From Microvirga zambiensis WSM3693 (GTDB lineage: Bacteria > Pseudomonadota > Alphaproteobacteria > Rhizobiales > Beijerinckiaceae), in the NCBI RefSeq assembly GCF_016735695.1, contig NZ_JAERQD010000003.1, positions 1 to 64,000 on the forward strand: a stretch of DNA of 64,000 nt, in the 5' to 3' direction. Numbering within the stretch: position 1 is the first letter of the stretch; each line of letters starts with the position of its first letter. This document shows, piece after piece, positions 20,041 to 27,762 of the stretch. The translations under genes and the position numbers were made by a program. The notes beneath the pieces were generated by a model. That model was not told the origin of the DNA. It saw only the letters and a program-made list of their open reading frames with translations, and made no database searches.

Positions 20041-20385
20041 TGCCATCCTCGGCGAGGGAAGGGCCGGAAAGGGACGCTCTCACTGTCATTCCGGGGCGCC
20101 GTAGGCGAGCCCGGAATCCATAAACACGACGTTTCAGAAAGAGAAAATCAGCATCGCGCGCCGTTTTGCGCCGTCAGCGGTTATGGATCCCGGGCGCCGC
20201 TGCGCGGCCCCGGGATGACGGCGCTGTGTTTGTCGCACGTCACCCCCGGCCTTGTGCCGGGGACCCACGTCTTGGGAACCGCAGCGGTGCAAAAGGCGTG
20301 GGTGGCCGCAACAAGTGCGGCCATGACGCGAGAGGGCGTCATTCCAGGGCGAGCAAAGCAAAGTGAGAGGTGTCGACGCTGGCTG
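20041..20385. repeat. Gene-free cluster of REP-like inverted repeats
   Basis: The 345 bases between the AsmA-like gene and the convergent RHH gene hold at least four members of the repeat family seen at 1-585: about 20080-20122, 20178-20222, 20237-20275 and 20296-20335. The unit at 20301-20329 is the reverse complement of the one at 105-133 (core GTCATGGCCGCACTTGTTGC). No gene or promoter is visible. The cluster may serve as a two-way transcription barrier. Confidence 0.75.
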
Positions 20386-20637
20386 CTAAAGTGCGTCGGT
20401 TCCGTTCAACGCGGACGCACCCAGGCGACCACGCAGGTCGTTGAGCACGAACACCCGGATCGCGGAGGAAAGGTTCTGCTCGCCCCGATCCGCATCGATG
20501 CGCCCGATCAGGGCCTGAATGGAAATCTTGTCCCGTTCCGCGATCTCCCGCAGGCCTTCCCAGAAGGGCTCTTCGAGCGAAATGCTCGTCCGGTGGCCGG
20601 CGATGGAGACGGAGCGTTTGACGATGGAAAAGCCCAT
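20386..20637 (-). CDS. Ribbon-helix-helix domain protein
   Basis: An 83-residue small protein matching the RHH_4 type. The strand KRSVSIAGHRTSISLEEPF is followed by helix WEGLREIAERDKIS and helix NLSSAIRVFVLNDL, as in a dimeric Arc/MetJ-like DNA-binding fold. It probably acts as a small transcriptional regulator or antitoxin-like repressor; no partner toxin is next to it. Its ATG follows directly on the stop of the DUF4169 gene (TGAATG), so the two are translationally linked, and both lie behind fumC on the same strand. Confidence 0.82.
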   Translation of the reverse strand: MGFSIVKRSVSIAGHRTSISLEEPFWEGLREIAERDKISIQALIGRIDADRGEQNLSSAIRVFVLNDLRGRLGASALNGTDAL

Positions 20638-20826
20638 TCACGGCTTCTCGTCGTCGTCGCGCTTATGCGAGTCGAGCCGACTCTTTTCCATGTCCTGCTC
20701 GGCTTTCGTCAGTTTCTTTTCAGCCTTGGTGCGGCCGAAGCTGACGCGGTTCTCGGCGGCGCGGGCCTCTTTCTCGGCCCGCGCCTTCTGCTTGCGCGCC
20801 TGGCGCAGATTGATGATCTCGGCCAT
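20638..20826 (-). CDS. DUF4169 family protein
   Basis: A 62-residue, highly charged protein (MAEIINLRQARKQKARAEKE onward) with the family's opening, the middle motif NRVSFGRTKAEK and the ending SRLDSHKRD. It is predicted to be one long basic/acidic helix. DUF4169 is known only as a conserved alphaproteobacterial family and no function is established. It sits 15 bases after fumC and directly before the ribbon-helix-helix gene, an arrangement I recall from other Hyphomicrobiales, so all three probably share a transcript. Confidence 0.85.
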   Translation of the reverse strand: MAEIINLRQARKQKARAEKEARAAENRVSFGRTKAEKKLTKAEQDMEKSRLDSHKRDDDEKP

Positions 20827-20841
20827 GGCGCTTGTTCTATC

Positions 20842-22236
20842 TTATTCGCCCGGCTGAAGCATCGTCTCGGGACGTACGACCGCGTGGAAGTGAGCCTCCT
20901 CGACGCCGGCCTTGAGAGCCTCTTCCTTCAGGGTCGTGCCGTTCTTGTGTGCCGACTTCGCGATGGCGGCCGCCTTGTCGTAGCCGATCGACGGGGCAAG
21001 CGCCGTCACGAGCATCAGCGAGCGCTGCATCAGCTCGCTGAGGCGCTCCCGGTTCGGCTCGATGCCGACGACGCAATTGTCGGTGAAGCTGACGGCGCCG
21101 TCAGCGATCAGGCGGATCGACTGCAGCACCGCGTTCACGATCACCGGCTTGAACACGTTGAGCTCGAAATGGCCCTGGCTGCCGGCGAAGGTCACCGTGG
21201 TCTGGTTGCCGGCCACCTGGCAGCACAGCATCGTCATGGCCTCGGCCTGGGTCGGGTTGACCTTGCCGGGCATGATCGACGAGCCGGGCTCGTTCTCGGG
21301 CAGCGAGATCTCGCCGATGCCGGAGCGCGGGCCGGAGCCCATCAGGCGGATGTCGTTGGCGATCTTGAACAGGCCGGCGGCGAGGCTCGCCAGCGCACCA
21401 TGGGTGAAGACGAGCGCGTCGTTGGAGGCGAGGGCCTCGAACTTGTTGTCGGCAGAGGTGAAGGGCAGGGCGGTGAGCTCGACCACCTTCGCAGCGAAGC
21501 GGTCTGCGAATTCGGGATGGGCGTTGAGGCCCGTGCCGACGGCGGTGCCTCCCTGGGCAAGCGCGTAGATGCCGGGCAGCGTCGCCTCGATGCGGGCGAT
21601 GCCGAGCTGGATCTGCGCCGCATAGCCGGAGAATTCCTGGCCGAGGGTGACCGGGGTCGCATCCTGCAGGTGCGTACGGCCGATCTTCACGATGTCCTTG
21701 TAGGCTTCGGCCTTGTCGTTCAGGGCCTTGAGCAGGTGCTTGAGCGCGGGAACGAGCCGGTCATGGATCTCGCGGGCGACCGCGATGTGCATGGCGGTGG
21801 GAAAGGAGTCGTTCGACGACTGGCCCATGTTGACGTGGTCGTTGGGATGAACCGGCTTCTTGCTGCCGCGCTCGCCGCCGAGGCGCTCGATGGCGAGGTT
21901 CGAGAGCACCTCGTTCATGTTCATGTTGGACTGGGTGCCCGAGCCGGTCTGGTAGACCACCAGCGGGAACTCGTCGTCGTACTTGCCCTGCACCACGTCG
22001 GCGGCGGCGCTCGCGATCGCATCGGCGAGGCGCGGTTCGAGCTTGCCGAGATCCTTGTTCACAAGGGCGGAGGCCTGCTTCACGATGGCCAGCGCATGGA
22101 CCAGCGGCAGCGGCATCCGGTCGGTCCCGATACGGAAATTCTGGAGCGAACGCTGCGTCTGCGCACCCCAGAGCTTGTCGGCGGCGACCTCGATGGGGCC
22201 GAAGGTATCGGTTTCGATGCGGGTTGAGGGCGACAT
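20842..22236 (-). CDS. fumC: Class II fumarate hydratase FumC
   Basis: Converts fumarate to malate in the TCA cycle as an oxygen-stable, iron-free homotetramer. It has 464 residues, normal length. Conserved regions are [10 protein letters not shown] and [19 protein letters not shown] (about 98-145), [16 protein letters not shown], and the superfamily signature [11 protein letters not shown] with the catalytic serine loop near residue 318. The ATG has a good ribosome site (AGAGGTCAGG). Downstream are DUF4169 and RHH. The P450 gene is divergent, its proposed start about 90 bases away. Confidence 0.97.
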   Translation of the reverse strand: MSPSTRIETDTFGPIEVAADKLWGAQTQRSLQNFRIGTDRMPLPLVHALAIVKQASALVNKDLGKLEPRLADAIASAAADVVQGKYDDEFPLVVYQTGSGTQSNMNMNEVLSNLAIERLGGERGSKKPVHPNDHVNMGQSSNDSFPTAMHIAVAREIHDRLVPALKHLLKALNDKAEAYKDIVKIGRTHLQDATPVTLGQEFSGYAAQIQLGIARIEATLPGIYALAQGGTAVGTGLNAHPEFADRFAAKVVELTALPFTSADNKFEALASNDALVFTHGALASLAAGLFKIANDIRLMGSGPRSGIGEISLPENEPGSSIMPGKVNPTQAEAMTMLCCQVAGNQTTVTFAGSQGHFELNVFKPVIVNAVLQSIRLIADGAVSFTDNCVVGIEPNRERLSELMQRSLMLVTALAPSIGYDKAAAIAKSAHKNGTTLKEEALKAGVEEAHFHAVVRPETMLQPGE

Positions 22237-22325
22237 CCTGACCTCTTTCGATGGAGTTGCGTGTTCTTATCTCAAATGGTGGCGCTCGCAACTGCGAACG
22301 CGCATTGGAGGCCTTGGAAAATCGC

Positions 22326-23741
22326 ATGAGCGACACCCTGGAAGCGCCGCTGTTCCGCCCGCCGCACCCGAAGCCCCGCACGGAGCCGCTCGGCATGGTG
22401 GCTTTTCTGCGCGCCGTGCGCGAAAACCCCCTGAACACCTGGATGGAGGCGCATTTCGAGGATCTCGTCCTCACCGGCGAGGGTGCGCTCGGGCGCATGA
22501 CCGTGGTCAACGACCCGGCCATCATCCGCCACATCCTCGTGGACAATGCCGCCAATTACCGGAAGGACGATCTGCAGATCAGGATCCTGGCGCCGGGCTT
22601 GGGGCGAGGGCTCGTGACGGCCGAGGGCGACGAATGGCGGTTGCAGCGCCGTACCATCGCGCCGATCTTCACCCCGCGCCATGTGGGCAGCTTCTTCCCG
22701 GCCATGGTCGAGGCGGCGGACCGCCTGGTCAGGCGCTGGCAGCGCCGCCCGAACGGTCGCGTGGTCGATGCCTCCCTCGAGATGACCCGGGTGACCCTCG
22801 ACGTGCTCGAGCGGACGATTTTCACCCATGGCGTACCGAAGGACCCGGATGCGCTCGGCCGCGCCATCACCCGCTATTTCAACAGCTTAGGGATGGTCGA
22901 CCCGCTCGACATCTTCGGCTTCCCCGACTGGGTGCCCAGGATCGGCCGCCTGCGGGCGCGGCCGTCCATCCGCTTCTTCGAGGAGACGGTCAACGAGCTG
23001 ATCGATGCCAGAAAGAAGCTCCTCGCCAGCGGCGAGCCGGCGCCGCGCGATCTTCTGACCCTGCTGCTCGAGGCGGCGGATCCGGAGACCGGCAAGGGCC
23101 TGACCGATATCGAGGTGCGGACGAACATCGTCACCTTCATCGGTGCCGGCCACGAGACGACGGCGAACGCACTCTCCTGGTCGCTCTACCTGCTGTCCCA
23201 GGACGAGCGGGCGCGTACCAAGGTGGAGCAGGAGGTCGATGAGGTGCTGGGGGAGGGGCCGATCGAGCCGCAGCACCTGGAGCGGCTCGTTTATACCCGC
23301 GCCGTCATCGACGAGGCGGTGCGTCTCTATCCGCCGGCCCCCTACATGAGCCGCTCCGCCATCAACGACGACCGGATCGGCGACTTGGATATTCCCGCAG
23401 GTTCGATGGTGGCGATCTCTCCGTATGTCCTGCACCGCCACCGCAAGCTCTGGGACGAGCCGGACGCCTTCCGGCCCGAGCGCTTCCTGCCGGAGAACCG
23501 CAGCCGGATCGACCGCTTCGCCTATCTGCCCTTCGGTGCAGGGCCGCGCGTCTGCATCGGTGCGAGCTTCTCGCTGCAGGAGGCGGTGATCGTGCTCGCG
23601 ACCATCGCCCGCTCGGTCAGGCTCGATCTGGTGGAGGGGCACGAGGTTGCGCCCGTGCAGCGCATCACCCTGAGGCCGAGAGGCGGCCTGCCGATGCGCC
23701 TGACGCAACGCGCCCGGAAAGACGCGCCGGCGACGGCATGA
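22326..23741 (+). CDS. Cytochrome P450
   Basis: A 471-residue heme-thiolate monooxygenase without a membrane anchor, so probably cytosolic and dependent on a separate reductase that is not encoded here. The I-helix oxygen-binding motif AGHETT is at 274-279, the K-helix ExxR at E330/R333, and the heme loop FGAGPRVCIG gives the axial cysteine at about 410. The general type resembles fatty-acid hydroxylase-like bacterial P450s (CYP102/CYP4 side), but the substrate cannot be read from sequence. ATG 22326 (MSDTLEA) is preferred. An ATG at 22251 would add 25 residues. It is divergent from fumC. Confidence 0.9.
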   Translation: MSDTLEAPLFRPPHPKPRTEPLGMVAFLRAVRENPLNTWMEAHFEDLVLTGEGALGRMTVVNDPAIIRHILVDNAANYRKDDLQIRILAPGLGRGLVTAEGDEWRLQRRTIAPIFTPRHVGSFFPAMVEAADRLVRRWQRRPNGRVVDASLEMTRVTLDVLERTIFTHGVPKDPDALGRAITRYFNSLGMVDPLDIFGFPDWVPRIGRLRARPSIRFFEETVNELIDARKKLLASGEPAPRDLLTLLLEAADPETGKGLTDIEVRTNIVTFIGAGHETTANALSWSLYLLSQDERARTKVEQEVDEVLGEGPIEPQHLERLVYTRAVIDEAVRLYPPAPYMSRSAINDDRIGDLDIPAGSMVAISPYVLHRHRKLWDEPDAFRPERFLPENRSRIDRFAYLPFGAGPRVCIGASFSLQEAVIVLATIARSVRLDLVEGHEVAPVQRITLRPRGGLPMRLTQRARKDAPATA

Positions 23742-23759
23742 CCCGAGAATTGGAAGGGC

Positions 23760-24377
23760 TCAGTTCTTCTTGCGAAAGGCGTCGAGGCTGACGACCTCGG
23801 CTGTGCCCGAGGCAGCATCCGCCTCGTCGGATTTCTCATCGCCCTCGCCGTTACCCTCGGCCTCCGCCGTCGCAGCGGGAGCTTTCTCAGCGGCCGGCTT
23901 CTTGTCCGCCGCGGGGGCGGGCTTGCGCGGCTGCTTCAGCTCGACCGGCTCGGAAGAGCCGTTGCGGATCGGCTGCGGCGCGGCGGGAGCCTCCTCGATC
24001 TCTTCCTCTTCATCCTCGTCCTGGCTGTCGAACTTCAACCCGAACTGCACGGAAGGGTCGAAGAAGCCGGTGAGTGCATCGAAGGGGATGAGCAGCCGCT
24101 CCGGAATGCCGGAGAAGGACAGCCCGACCTCGAAGGTGTGCTCGGTGACGTTGAGATCCCAGAACTGATGCTGGAGAACGATGGTCATCTCCTGAGGATA
24201 TTTTTCGCGCAGGCGGTTCGAGAGGCGAACGCCGGGAAAATCCGTCTGGAAGGAGATGTAGAAATGGTGCTCGCCCGGCAGACCGTCCTTGGCATCGATC
24301 AATACCTTGCGCACGACGCCTTTCAGCGCGTCCTGCACCAGAAGATCGTATCGGATCAGGTCTTTACCACCGGCCAT
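23760..24377 (-). CDS. sspB: SspB-family ClpXP adaptor (alpha type)
   Basis: A 205-residue adaptor that binds ssrA-tagged polypeptides and hands them to the ClpXP protease. The N-terminal SspB fold spans about 1-120 (IRYDLLVQDALKGVVRKVL, FYISFQTDFPGVRLS, FWDLNV, ALTGFFDPSVQFGLKF). A long acidic and Ala/Pro-rich linker follows, and the C-terminus EVVSLDAFRKKN matches the ClpX-binding peptide of this family. The gene lies immediately downstream of, and on the same strand as, the tmRNA gene that makes the tag. Co-expression is plausible but not proven. Confidence 0.93.
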   Translation of the reverse strand: MAGGKDLIRYDLLVQDALKGVVRKVLIDAKDGLPGEHHFYISFQTDFPGVRLSNRLREKYPQEMTIVLQHQFWDLNVTEHTFEVGLSFSGIPERLLIPFDALTGFFDPSVQFGLKFDSQDEDEEEEIEEAPAAPQPIRNGSSEPVELKQPRKPAPAADKKPAAEKAPAATAEAEGNGEGDEKSDEADAASGTAEVVSLDAFRKKN

Positions 24378-24404
24378 AAGCGAGCCCTTGCAGAAACAAA
24401 AGTG

Positions 24405-24740
24405 GAGGCTTCTGTTGCCAGGTGCCTCCGGACCCCGCCTTACGGTGCTAACCGCAAGGGCTTTGATTCGGCTTTAGGGACCGCTTACGCAGCCACTGCA
24501 ACCGGAGCATAGTTGTCGTTGGCAACTATAGATTCGGCCCGATAACGGCGGAACCATGCCGAGCAAAAGCCTATCCTTTACGCCCTCGTCGATCCTATTT
24601 CGCCCCCGCCTAAACCCAAGCGTGGCCTGGGTTTAGGTGGAGGCGCCGGGTACCGCCCCCGGGTCCGATAGGTTTATTCCGATAGCCGTTTATCGCCATA
24701 GTCGGTCTCGCGACCGACAGCCTCAATATAGGTGGCGCGG
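24405..24740 (-). ncRNA. ssrA: Circularly permuted two-piece tmRNA (ssrA)
   Basis: On the minus strand the tag frame at 24523-24485 reads ANDNYAPVAVAA and stop, preceded by TATAGTT. Order on the strand: an acceptor-side piece with a T-arm ending CGCCTCCACC (about 24645-24636), a short hairpin spacer (AAACCCA ... TGGGTTT, about 24611-24634), then the 5' end of the coding piece, GGGGGCG followed by GGATCGACG (from 24607). GGGGGCG pairs with CGCCTCC as the acceptor stem, with one G-T pair. This gene order, acceptor before coding piece, is the alphaproteobacterial permuted form. The outer ends are approximate. It rescues stalled ribosomes and tags products for ClpXP. Confidence 0.9.
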
Positions 24741-24833
24741 ACGGAATTTGAAAGGTCGGTTGTCCCCACTCTTCGCGCAAAAGCGACTCGGCACCCCTCG
24801 CGCGCTGCCTTATGATTAAGCGAGGAGCACACC

Positions 24834-25628
24834 ATGCAAGCCTATCTCGATCTGATCCGCCGCATCATGGATGAAGGCGTCCGCAAGGACGACCGGACGG
24901 GAACCGGGACGATTTCCGTCTTCGGTCATCAGATGCGTTTCGACCTCAGCGAGGGCTTTCCGCTCGTCACCACGAAGAAGCTGCATCTGCGCTCCATCGT
25001 CCACGAATTGCTGTGGTTCCTGAAAGGCGACACCAATATCCGTTATCTGAAGGAGAACGGTGTTTCGATCTGGGACGAGTGGGCCGACGAGAACGGCGAT
25101 CTCGGACCGGTCTACGGCAAGCAATGGCGCTCCTGGGCGAAGCCCGACGGCGGCAGTGTCGACCAGATCCGCTGGGTGCTCGACGAGATCCGCCGCAACC
25201 CCGACAGCCGCCGCCTCATCGTCTCGGCCTGGAACCCGGCCGAGCTCGACAAGATGGCTCTGGCACCATGCCATTGCCTGTTCCAGTTCTACGTCGCGGA
25301 GGGGCGGCTCTCGTGCCAACTCTACCAGCGCTCGGCGGACGTGTTTCTCGGCGTGCCCTTCAACATCGCGTCCTATGCGCTTCTCACCCACATGATGGCG
25401 CAGGCGACGGGCCTGCAGCCGGGCGATTTCGTCCATTCCTTCGGCGATGCGCATCTCTACCTGAACCATCTCGAGCAGGCGCGACTCCAGCTTTCCCGCG
25501 ATCCGCGTCCGCTGCCGAAGCTGCGGCTCAACCCGGCGGTGCGCTCGCTGTTCGATTTCACCTACGACGACATTGCCATCGAGGATTACGACCCGCATCC
25601 CGCCATCAAGGCGCCCGTCGCGGTCTGA
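24834..25628 (+). CDS. thyA: Thymidylate synthase ThyA
   Basis: Makes dTMP from dUMP using methylenetetrahydrofolate, which is oxidised to dihydrofolate; the reductase needed to regenerate it lies 1.5 kb downstream. It has 264 residues, the same length as the E. coli enzyme, with catalytic Cys146 in LAPCHC, the DDRTGTGT loop at 19-26, [10 protein letters not shown], and the C-terminal IKAPVAV that closes over the active site. It starts a plus-strand series running to degP. GAGGAG lies just before the ATG. Confidence 0.98.
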   Translation: MQAYLDLIRRIMDEGVRKDDRTGTGTISVFGHQMRFDLSEGFPLVTTKKLHLRSIVHELLWFLKGDTNIRYLKENGVSIWDEWADENGDLGPVYGKQWRSWAKPDGGSVDQIRWVLDEIRRNPDSRRLIVSAWNPAELDKMALAPCHCLFQFYVAEGRLSCQLYQRSADVFLGVPFNIASYALLTHMMAQATGLQPGDFVHSFGDAHLYLNHLEQARLQLSRDPRPLPKLRLNPAVRSLFDFTYDDIAIEDYDPHPAIKAPVAV

Positions 25629-25633
25629 GTACC

Positions 25634-25936
25634 ATGACACGGCGGGAGGCCATCGAGAGCGCCGTGCGCATCCTCGCGCCGCGCATTCCACGCCATGAAT
25701 TCGAAGCCGTGACGGACCATGCCCTCGGCAGCAGGGGTCTCCACACGGCCAATCCCGAGACGGCCGCGTGGCTGTCGCTGACGGCCTATATCCGGCACCG
25801 CCTGACCGATTACGACGAGCTTCTCGACGACGGCTACGACGCCGAGAGCGCACGCTTCTTCGTGCTCGACGACATGAATGGGGTTCTGGAGGATTGGGGC
25901 TCGCCGAGGCGGGTCTCGGGGGAGGAAGCGGAATGA
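25634..25936 (+). CDS. DUF2293 domain protein
   Basis: A 100-residue protein five bases after thyA. The family signature is visible in the second half: ETAAWLSLTAYIRHRLTDYDELLDDGYDAE in spirit, given here as the key segments RHRLTDYDELL and GYDAESARFFVLDDMN. DUF2293 proteins are small alphaproteobacterial proteins of unknown role. Position in the thyA operon suggests cotranscription. The stop overlaps the start of a 14-codon ORF (ATGA at 25933). Confidence 0.8.
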   Translation: MTRREAIESAVRILAPRIPRHEFEAVTDHALGSRGLHTANPETAAWLSLTAYIRHRLTDYDELLDDGYDAESARFFVLDDMNGVLEDWGSPRRVSGEEAE

Positions 25937-25977
25937 GCTCGACAGCAATGGCCGCTTGCGAGACAACAGCCGCATGA
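25933..25977 (+). CDS. Candidate 14-codon coupling ORF before the GNAT gene
   Basis: ATG 25933 overlaps the DUF2293 stop as ATGA and is preceded by GGAGGAAG (25921-25928). The frame encodes MSSTAMAACETTAA, and its TGA (25975-25977) overlaps the GNAT start (25974) as ATGA. The result is a chain of two stop-start overlaps, well suited to translational coupling. The peptide itself may be meaningless. Confidence 0.4.
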   Translation: MSSTAMAACETTAA

Positions 25978-26453
25978 GTCTCGTCATTCGCAAGGCTGAA
26001 GAGCGCGATGCTCCGACGATCTTCGGCTTCATCCGCGAACTCGCCGAATACGAGCGCTTGGCCCATGAGGTCGACGCAACGCAGACCGATATCGCCAAAG
26101 CTCTTTTCGGCCTCAGCCCACGGGTCTTCGCGGATATTGCTGAGTGGCAGGGCGAGCCGGTCGGCTTCGCCCTATGGTTCTACAACTTCTCCACCTTCCG
26201 CGGCCGGCACGGGATCTATCTGGAGGATCTCTTCGTCAGGCCGACATTCCGCTCCAAGGGGATTGGAAGAGCGTTGCTGAAGCATCTCGCGCGCCGCTGC
26301 CTCGACGAGGGCCTAACCCGGCTGGAATGGTCGGTGCTCGACTGGAACGAGCCCGCCGTGCGCGTGTACCGTTCCATCGGTGCGATCCCGCTGGACGAAT
26401 GGACGGTGCAGCGGATGACCGGAGAGGCGTTGGAGCAACTGGCTGGAGACTAG
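25974..26453 (+). CDS. GNAT-family N-acetyltransferase (SAT/thialysine-like)
   Basis: A 159-residue acetyl-CoA-dependent acetyltransferase. The acetyl-CoA loop RPTFRSKGIGRALL is preceded by the strand GIYLEDLFV, and the start LVIRKAEERDAPTIFGFIRELAEYERL fits the spermidine/spermine or thialysine acetyltransferase subgroup. The ending ARVYRSIG-like motif (VRVYRSIGAIPLDEW) is also typical. A small polyamine or diamine substrate is likely but unproven. It is fourth in the thyA block and linked upstream by a short ORF. Confidence 0.85.
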   Translation: MSLVIRKAEERDAPTIFGFIRELAEYERLAHEVDATQTDIAKALFGLSPRVFADIAEWQGEPVGFALWFYNFSTFRGRHGIYLEDLFVRPTFRSKGIGRALLKHLARRCLDEGLTRLEWSVLDWNEPAVRVYRSIGAIPLDEWTVQRMTGEALEQLAGD

Positions 26454-26482
26454 ATTTATGATATCGTTATTATTATATTTGT

Positions 26483-26488
26483 TATAAT
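26483..26488 (+). promoter_or_regulatory. Consensus -10 element (TATAAT) before the toxin-antitoxin pair
   Basis: A perfect TATAAT lies 25 bases before the antitoxin ATG in an unusually AT-rich 30-base stretch (26459-26490). No good -35 is seen. The stretch has repeated ATTATA/TTATAA half-sites that could bind the AbrB-type antitoxin for autoregulation. Confidence 0.55.
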
Positions 26489-26512
26489 TCTCTTCCTCAC
26501 GAGGTCTCCGTC

Positions 26513-26740
26513 ATGACAGTCGAGGTCAAGGTCACACAGGTCGGCTCGTCGCTCGGCGTCGTCCTTCCCCGATCCGTCCTTGAGCGGCTGAAAGTCGGCA
26601 AGGGCGATCATCTGCACGTGGTCGAGACTGCGACGGGCATCATCCTGACGCCGCTCGATCCGGAAGTGCAGGAACAGCTGAAGACGATGGACGAAGTTAT
26701 CGTCGAGTACCGCGAAACGCTCGATGCCCTTTCCAAATGA
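26513..26740 (+). CDS. AbrB/MazE-type antitoxin
   Basis: A 75-residue protein with an N-terminal swapped-hairpin AbrB DNA-binding domain: EVKVTQVGSSLGVVLPRSVL, then LKVGKGDHLHVVE (about 4-42). The C-terminal helix (EQLKTMDEVIVEYRETLDALSK) would wrap the toxin. Such proteins repress their own operon and neutralise a partner. The stop overlaps the downstream Doc-type gene by ATGA, the standard arrangement for co-production with the toxin. A strong -10 just upstream gives the pair its own promoter inside the thyA block. Confidence 0.88.
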   Translation: MTVEVKVTQVGSSLGVVLPRSVLERLKVGKGDHLHVVETATGIILTPLDPEVQEQLKTMDEVIVEYRETLDALSK

Positions 26741-27117
26741 CGGACCCGAGATGGATCAACCGTCAGGCATTGCTGCTTAAGCACGCCGAATCCCTGCGTC
26801 TTTTCGGCGGAGCCGAGGGCCTGCGTGACGAAGGCATGCTGGATTCCGCTTTGGCGCGCCCGTTCAACGAGGAGCGCATTACGCACCTGGCGGCAGCTTA
26901 CGCCTTCGGTCTGAGCAAGAACCATCCCTTCATCGATGGAAACAAACGGGCCGCCTTTATCGCCTATGTCGGTTTTCTCAAGCTCAATGGCTTCAACCTT
27001 GTGGCGTCTCAACCGGAGGCTTACCGGACGATGATCGAACTTGCTGCCGGCACGATAAGCGAGGAAGAATTTGCAATGTGGATCCAGGCAAACATCGAAG
27101 CACGGCAAGCCCTATGA
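26737..27117 (+). CDS. doc: Doc-type toxin (Fic fold)
   Basis: A 126-residue death-on-curing family protein. The Fic core HPFIDGNKRAAF starts at His63, with Asp67 and the NKR loop present, so the active site looks intact. Doc uses ATP to phosphorylate EF-Tu and stops translation. The N-terminal half (LFGGAEGLRDEGMLDSALARP) is also typical. It partners the AbrB-type antitoxin immediately upstream rather than the Phd of phage P1. The stop overlaps the dihydrofolate reductase start as ATGA, which is unusual for a toxin. Confidence 0.9.
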   Translation: MTDPRWINRQALLLKHAESLRLFGGAEGLRDEGMLDSALARPFNEERITHLAAAYAFGLSKNHPFIDGNKRAAFIAYVGFLKLNGFNLVASQPEAYRTMIELAAGTISEEEFAMWIQANIEARQAL

Positions 27118-27626
27118 CCCTTCCCCTCATCCTCGTCGTCGCGGTAGCCGAGAACGGCGTCATCGGGCGGGACAACCAGCTGCTCTGGCGGCTGAAGACC
27201 GATCTGGGTCGCTTCCGCAGGCTCACCATGGGCAAGCCGATGATCATGGGGCGAAAGACCTTCCAGTCGATCGGCAAGCCGCTGCCGGGGCGGGAGACGA
27301 TCGTGCTGACCCGGGATGCCGGCTTTGCCGCCGAGGGCGTGCACGTGGTCCACACCTGGGACGAGGCCGTGGCCAAGGGGCAGGAGGTCGCGACCCGGAT
27401 GGGGGCCGATGCGGTTGCAATCGCCGGGGGCGCTGAGATCTATGCACTGGCCCTGCCGCATGTTCAGAGCATATTCCTGACCAGGGTCCATACCGCTGCC
27501 GATGGTGATGCCGTGTTTCCGGACTTCGACCGGTCACAGTTTCGCGAGACGCGGCGGGAGGATCATCCGAAGGGGGGCGACGACGAGCATCCGTTTACCT
27601 TTATTGATCTCGAAAGGCGTCGTTGA
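27114..27626 (+). CDS. folA: Dihydrofolate reductase
   Basis: NADPH-dependent reduction of dihydrofolate to tetrahydrofolate, closing the cycle opened by ThyA upstream. It has 170 residues. Recognisable parts are ILVVAVAENGVIGRDNQLLW (active-site loop and Trp), GKPMIMGRKTFQSIG (cofactor binding, about 46-60) and IAGGAEIYALALP (about 110-122). The catalytic acidic residue is Asp in the LLWRLKTDLGRF segment. The ATG overlaps the Doc toxin stop by four bases, so its translation may depend on the toxin frame. An in-frame ATG at 27078 inside the toxin gene is unlikely. Confidence 0.95.
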   Translation: MTLPLILVVAVAENGVIGRDNQLLWRLKTDLGRFRRLTMGKPMIMGRKTFQSIGKPLPGRETIVLTRDAGFAAEGVHVVHTWDEAVAKGQEVATRMGADAVAIAGGAEIYALALPHVQSIFLTRVHTAADGDAVFPDFDRSQFRETRREDHPKGGDDEHPFTFIDLERRR

Positions 27627-27762
27627 GCCTTCTCAAGGTTGACGAAGGCGTTTCGAGTCCCCAATTCGCAGGCTTGACAGGCGGCAGAGGCAACACCCAC
27701 AACCGTCTCATGTTTTCATCGGCTCTACGGCCGATCTTTTCGTAAGTGAGGAAAGGCGTCCT

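Noticed and set aside
20215..22227. Long plus-strand frame antisense to fumC and the small genes
   Set aside because: It starts inside repeats and crosses three well-supported minus-strand genes.
24138..24512. Plus-strand open frame over sspB and the tmRNA gene
   Set aside because: The region is explained by the SspB gene and by tmRNA structure on the minus strand.
27660..27762. Heat-shock (RpoH-type) promoter before hflK
   Set aside because: CTTGACA at 27673 and CCCAC about 16 bases later only loosely fit the consensus, so I do not annotate it.
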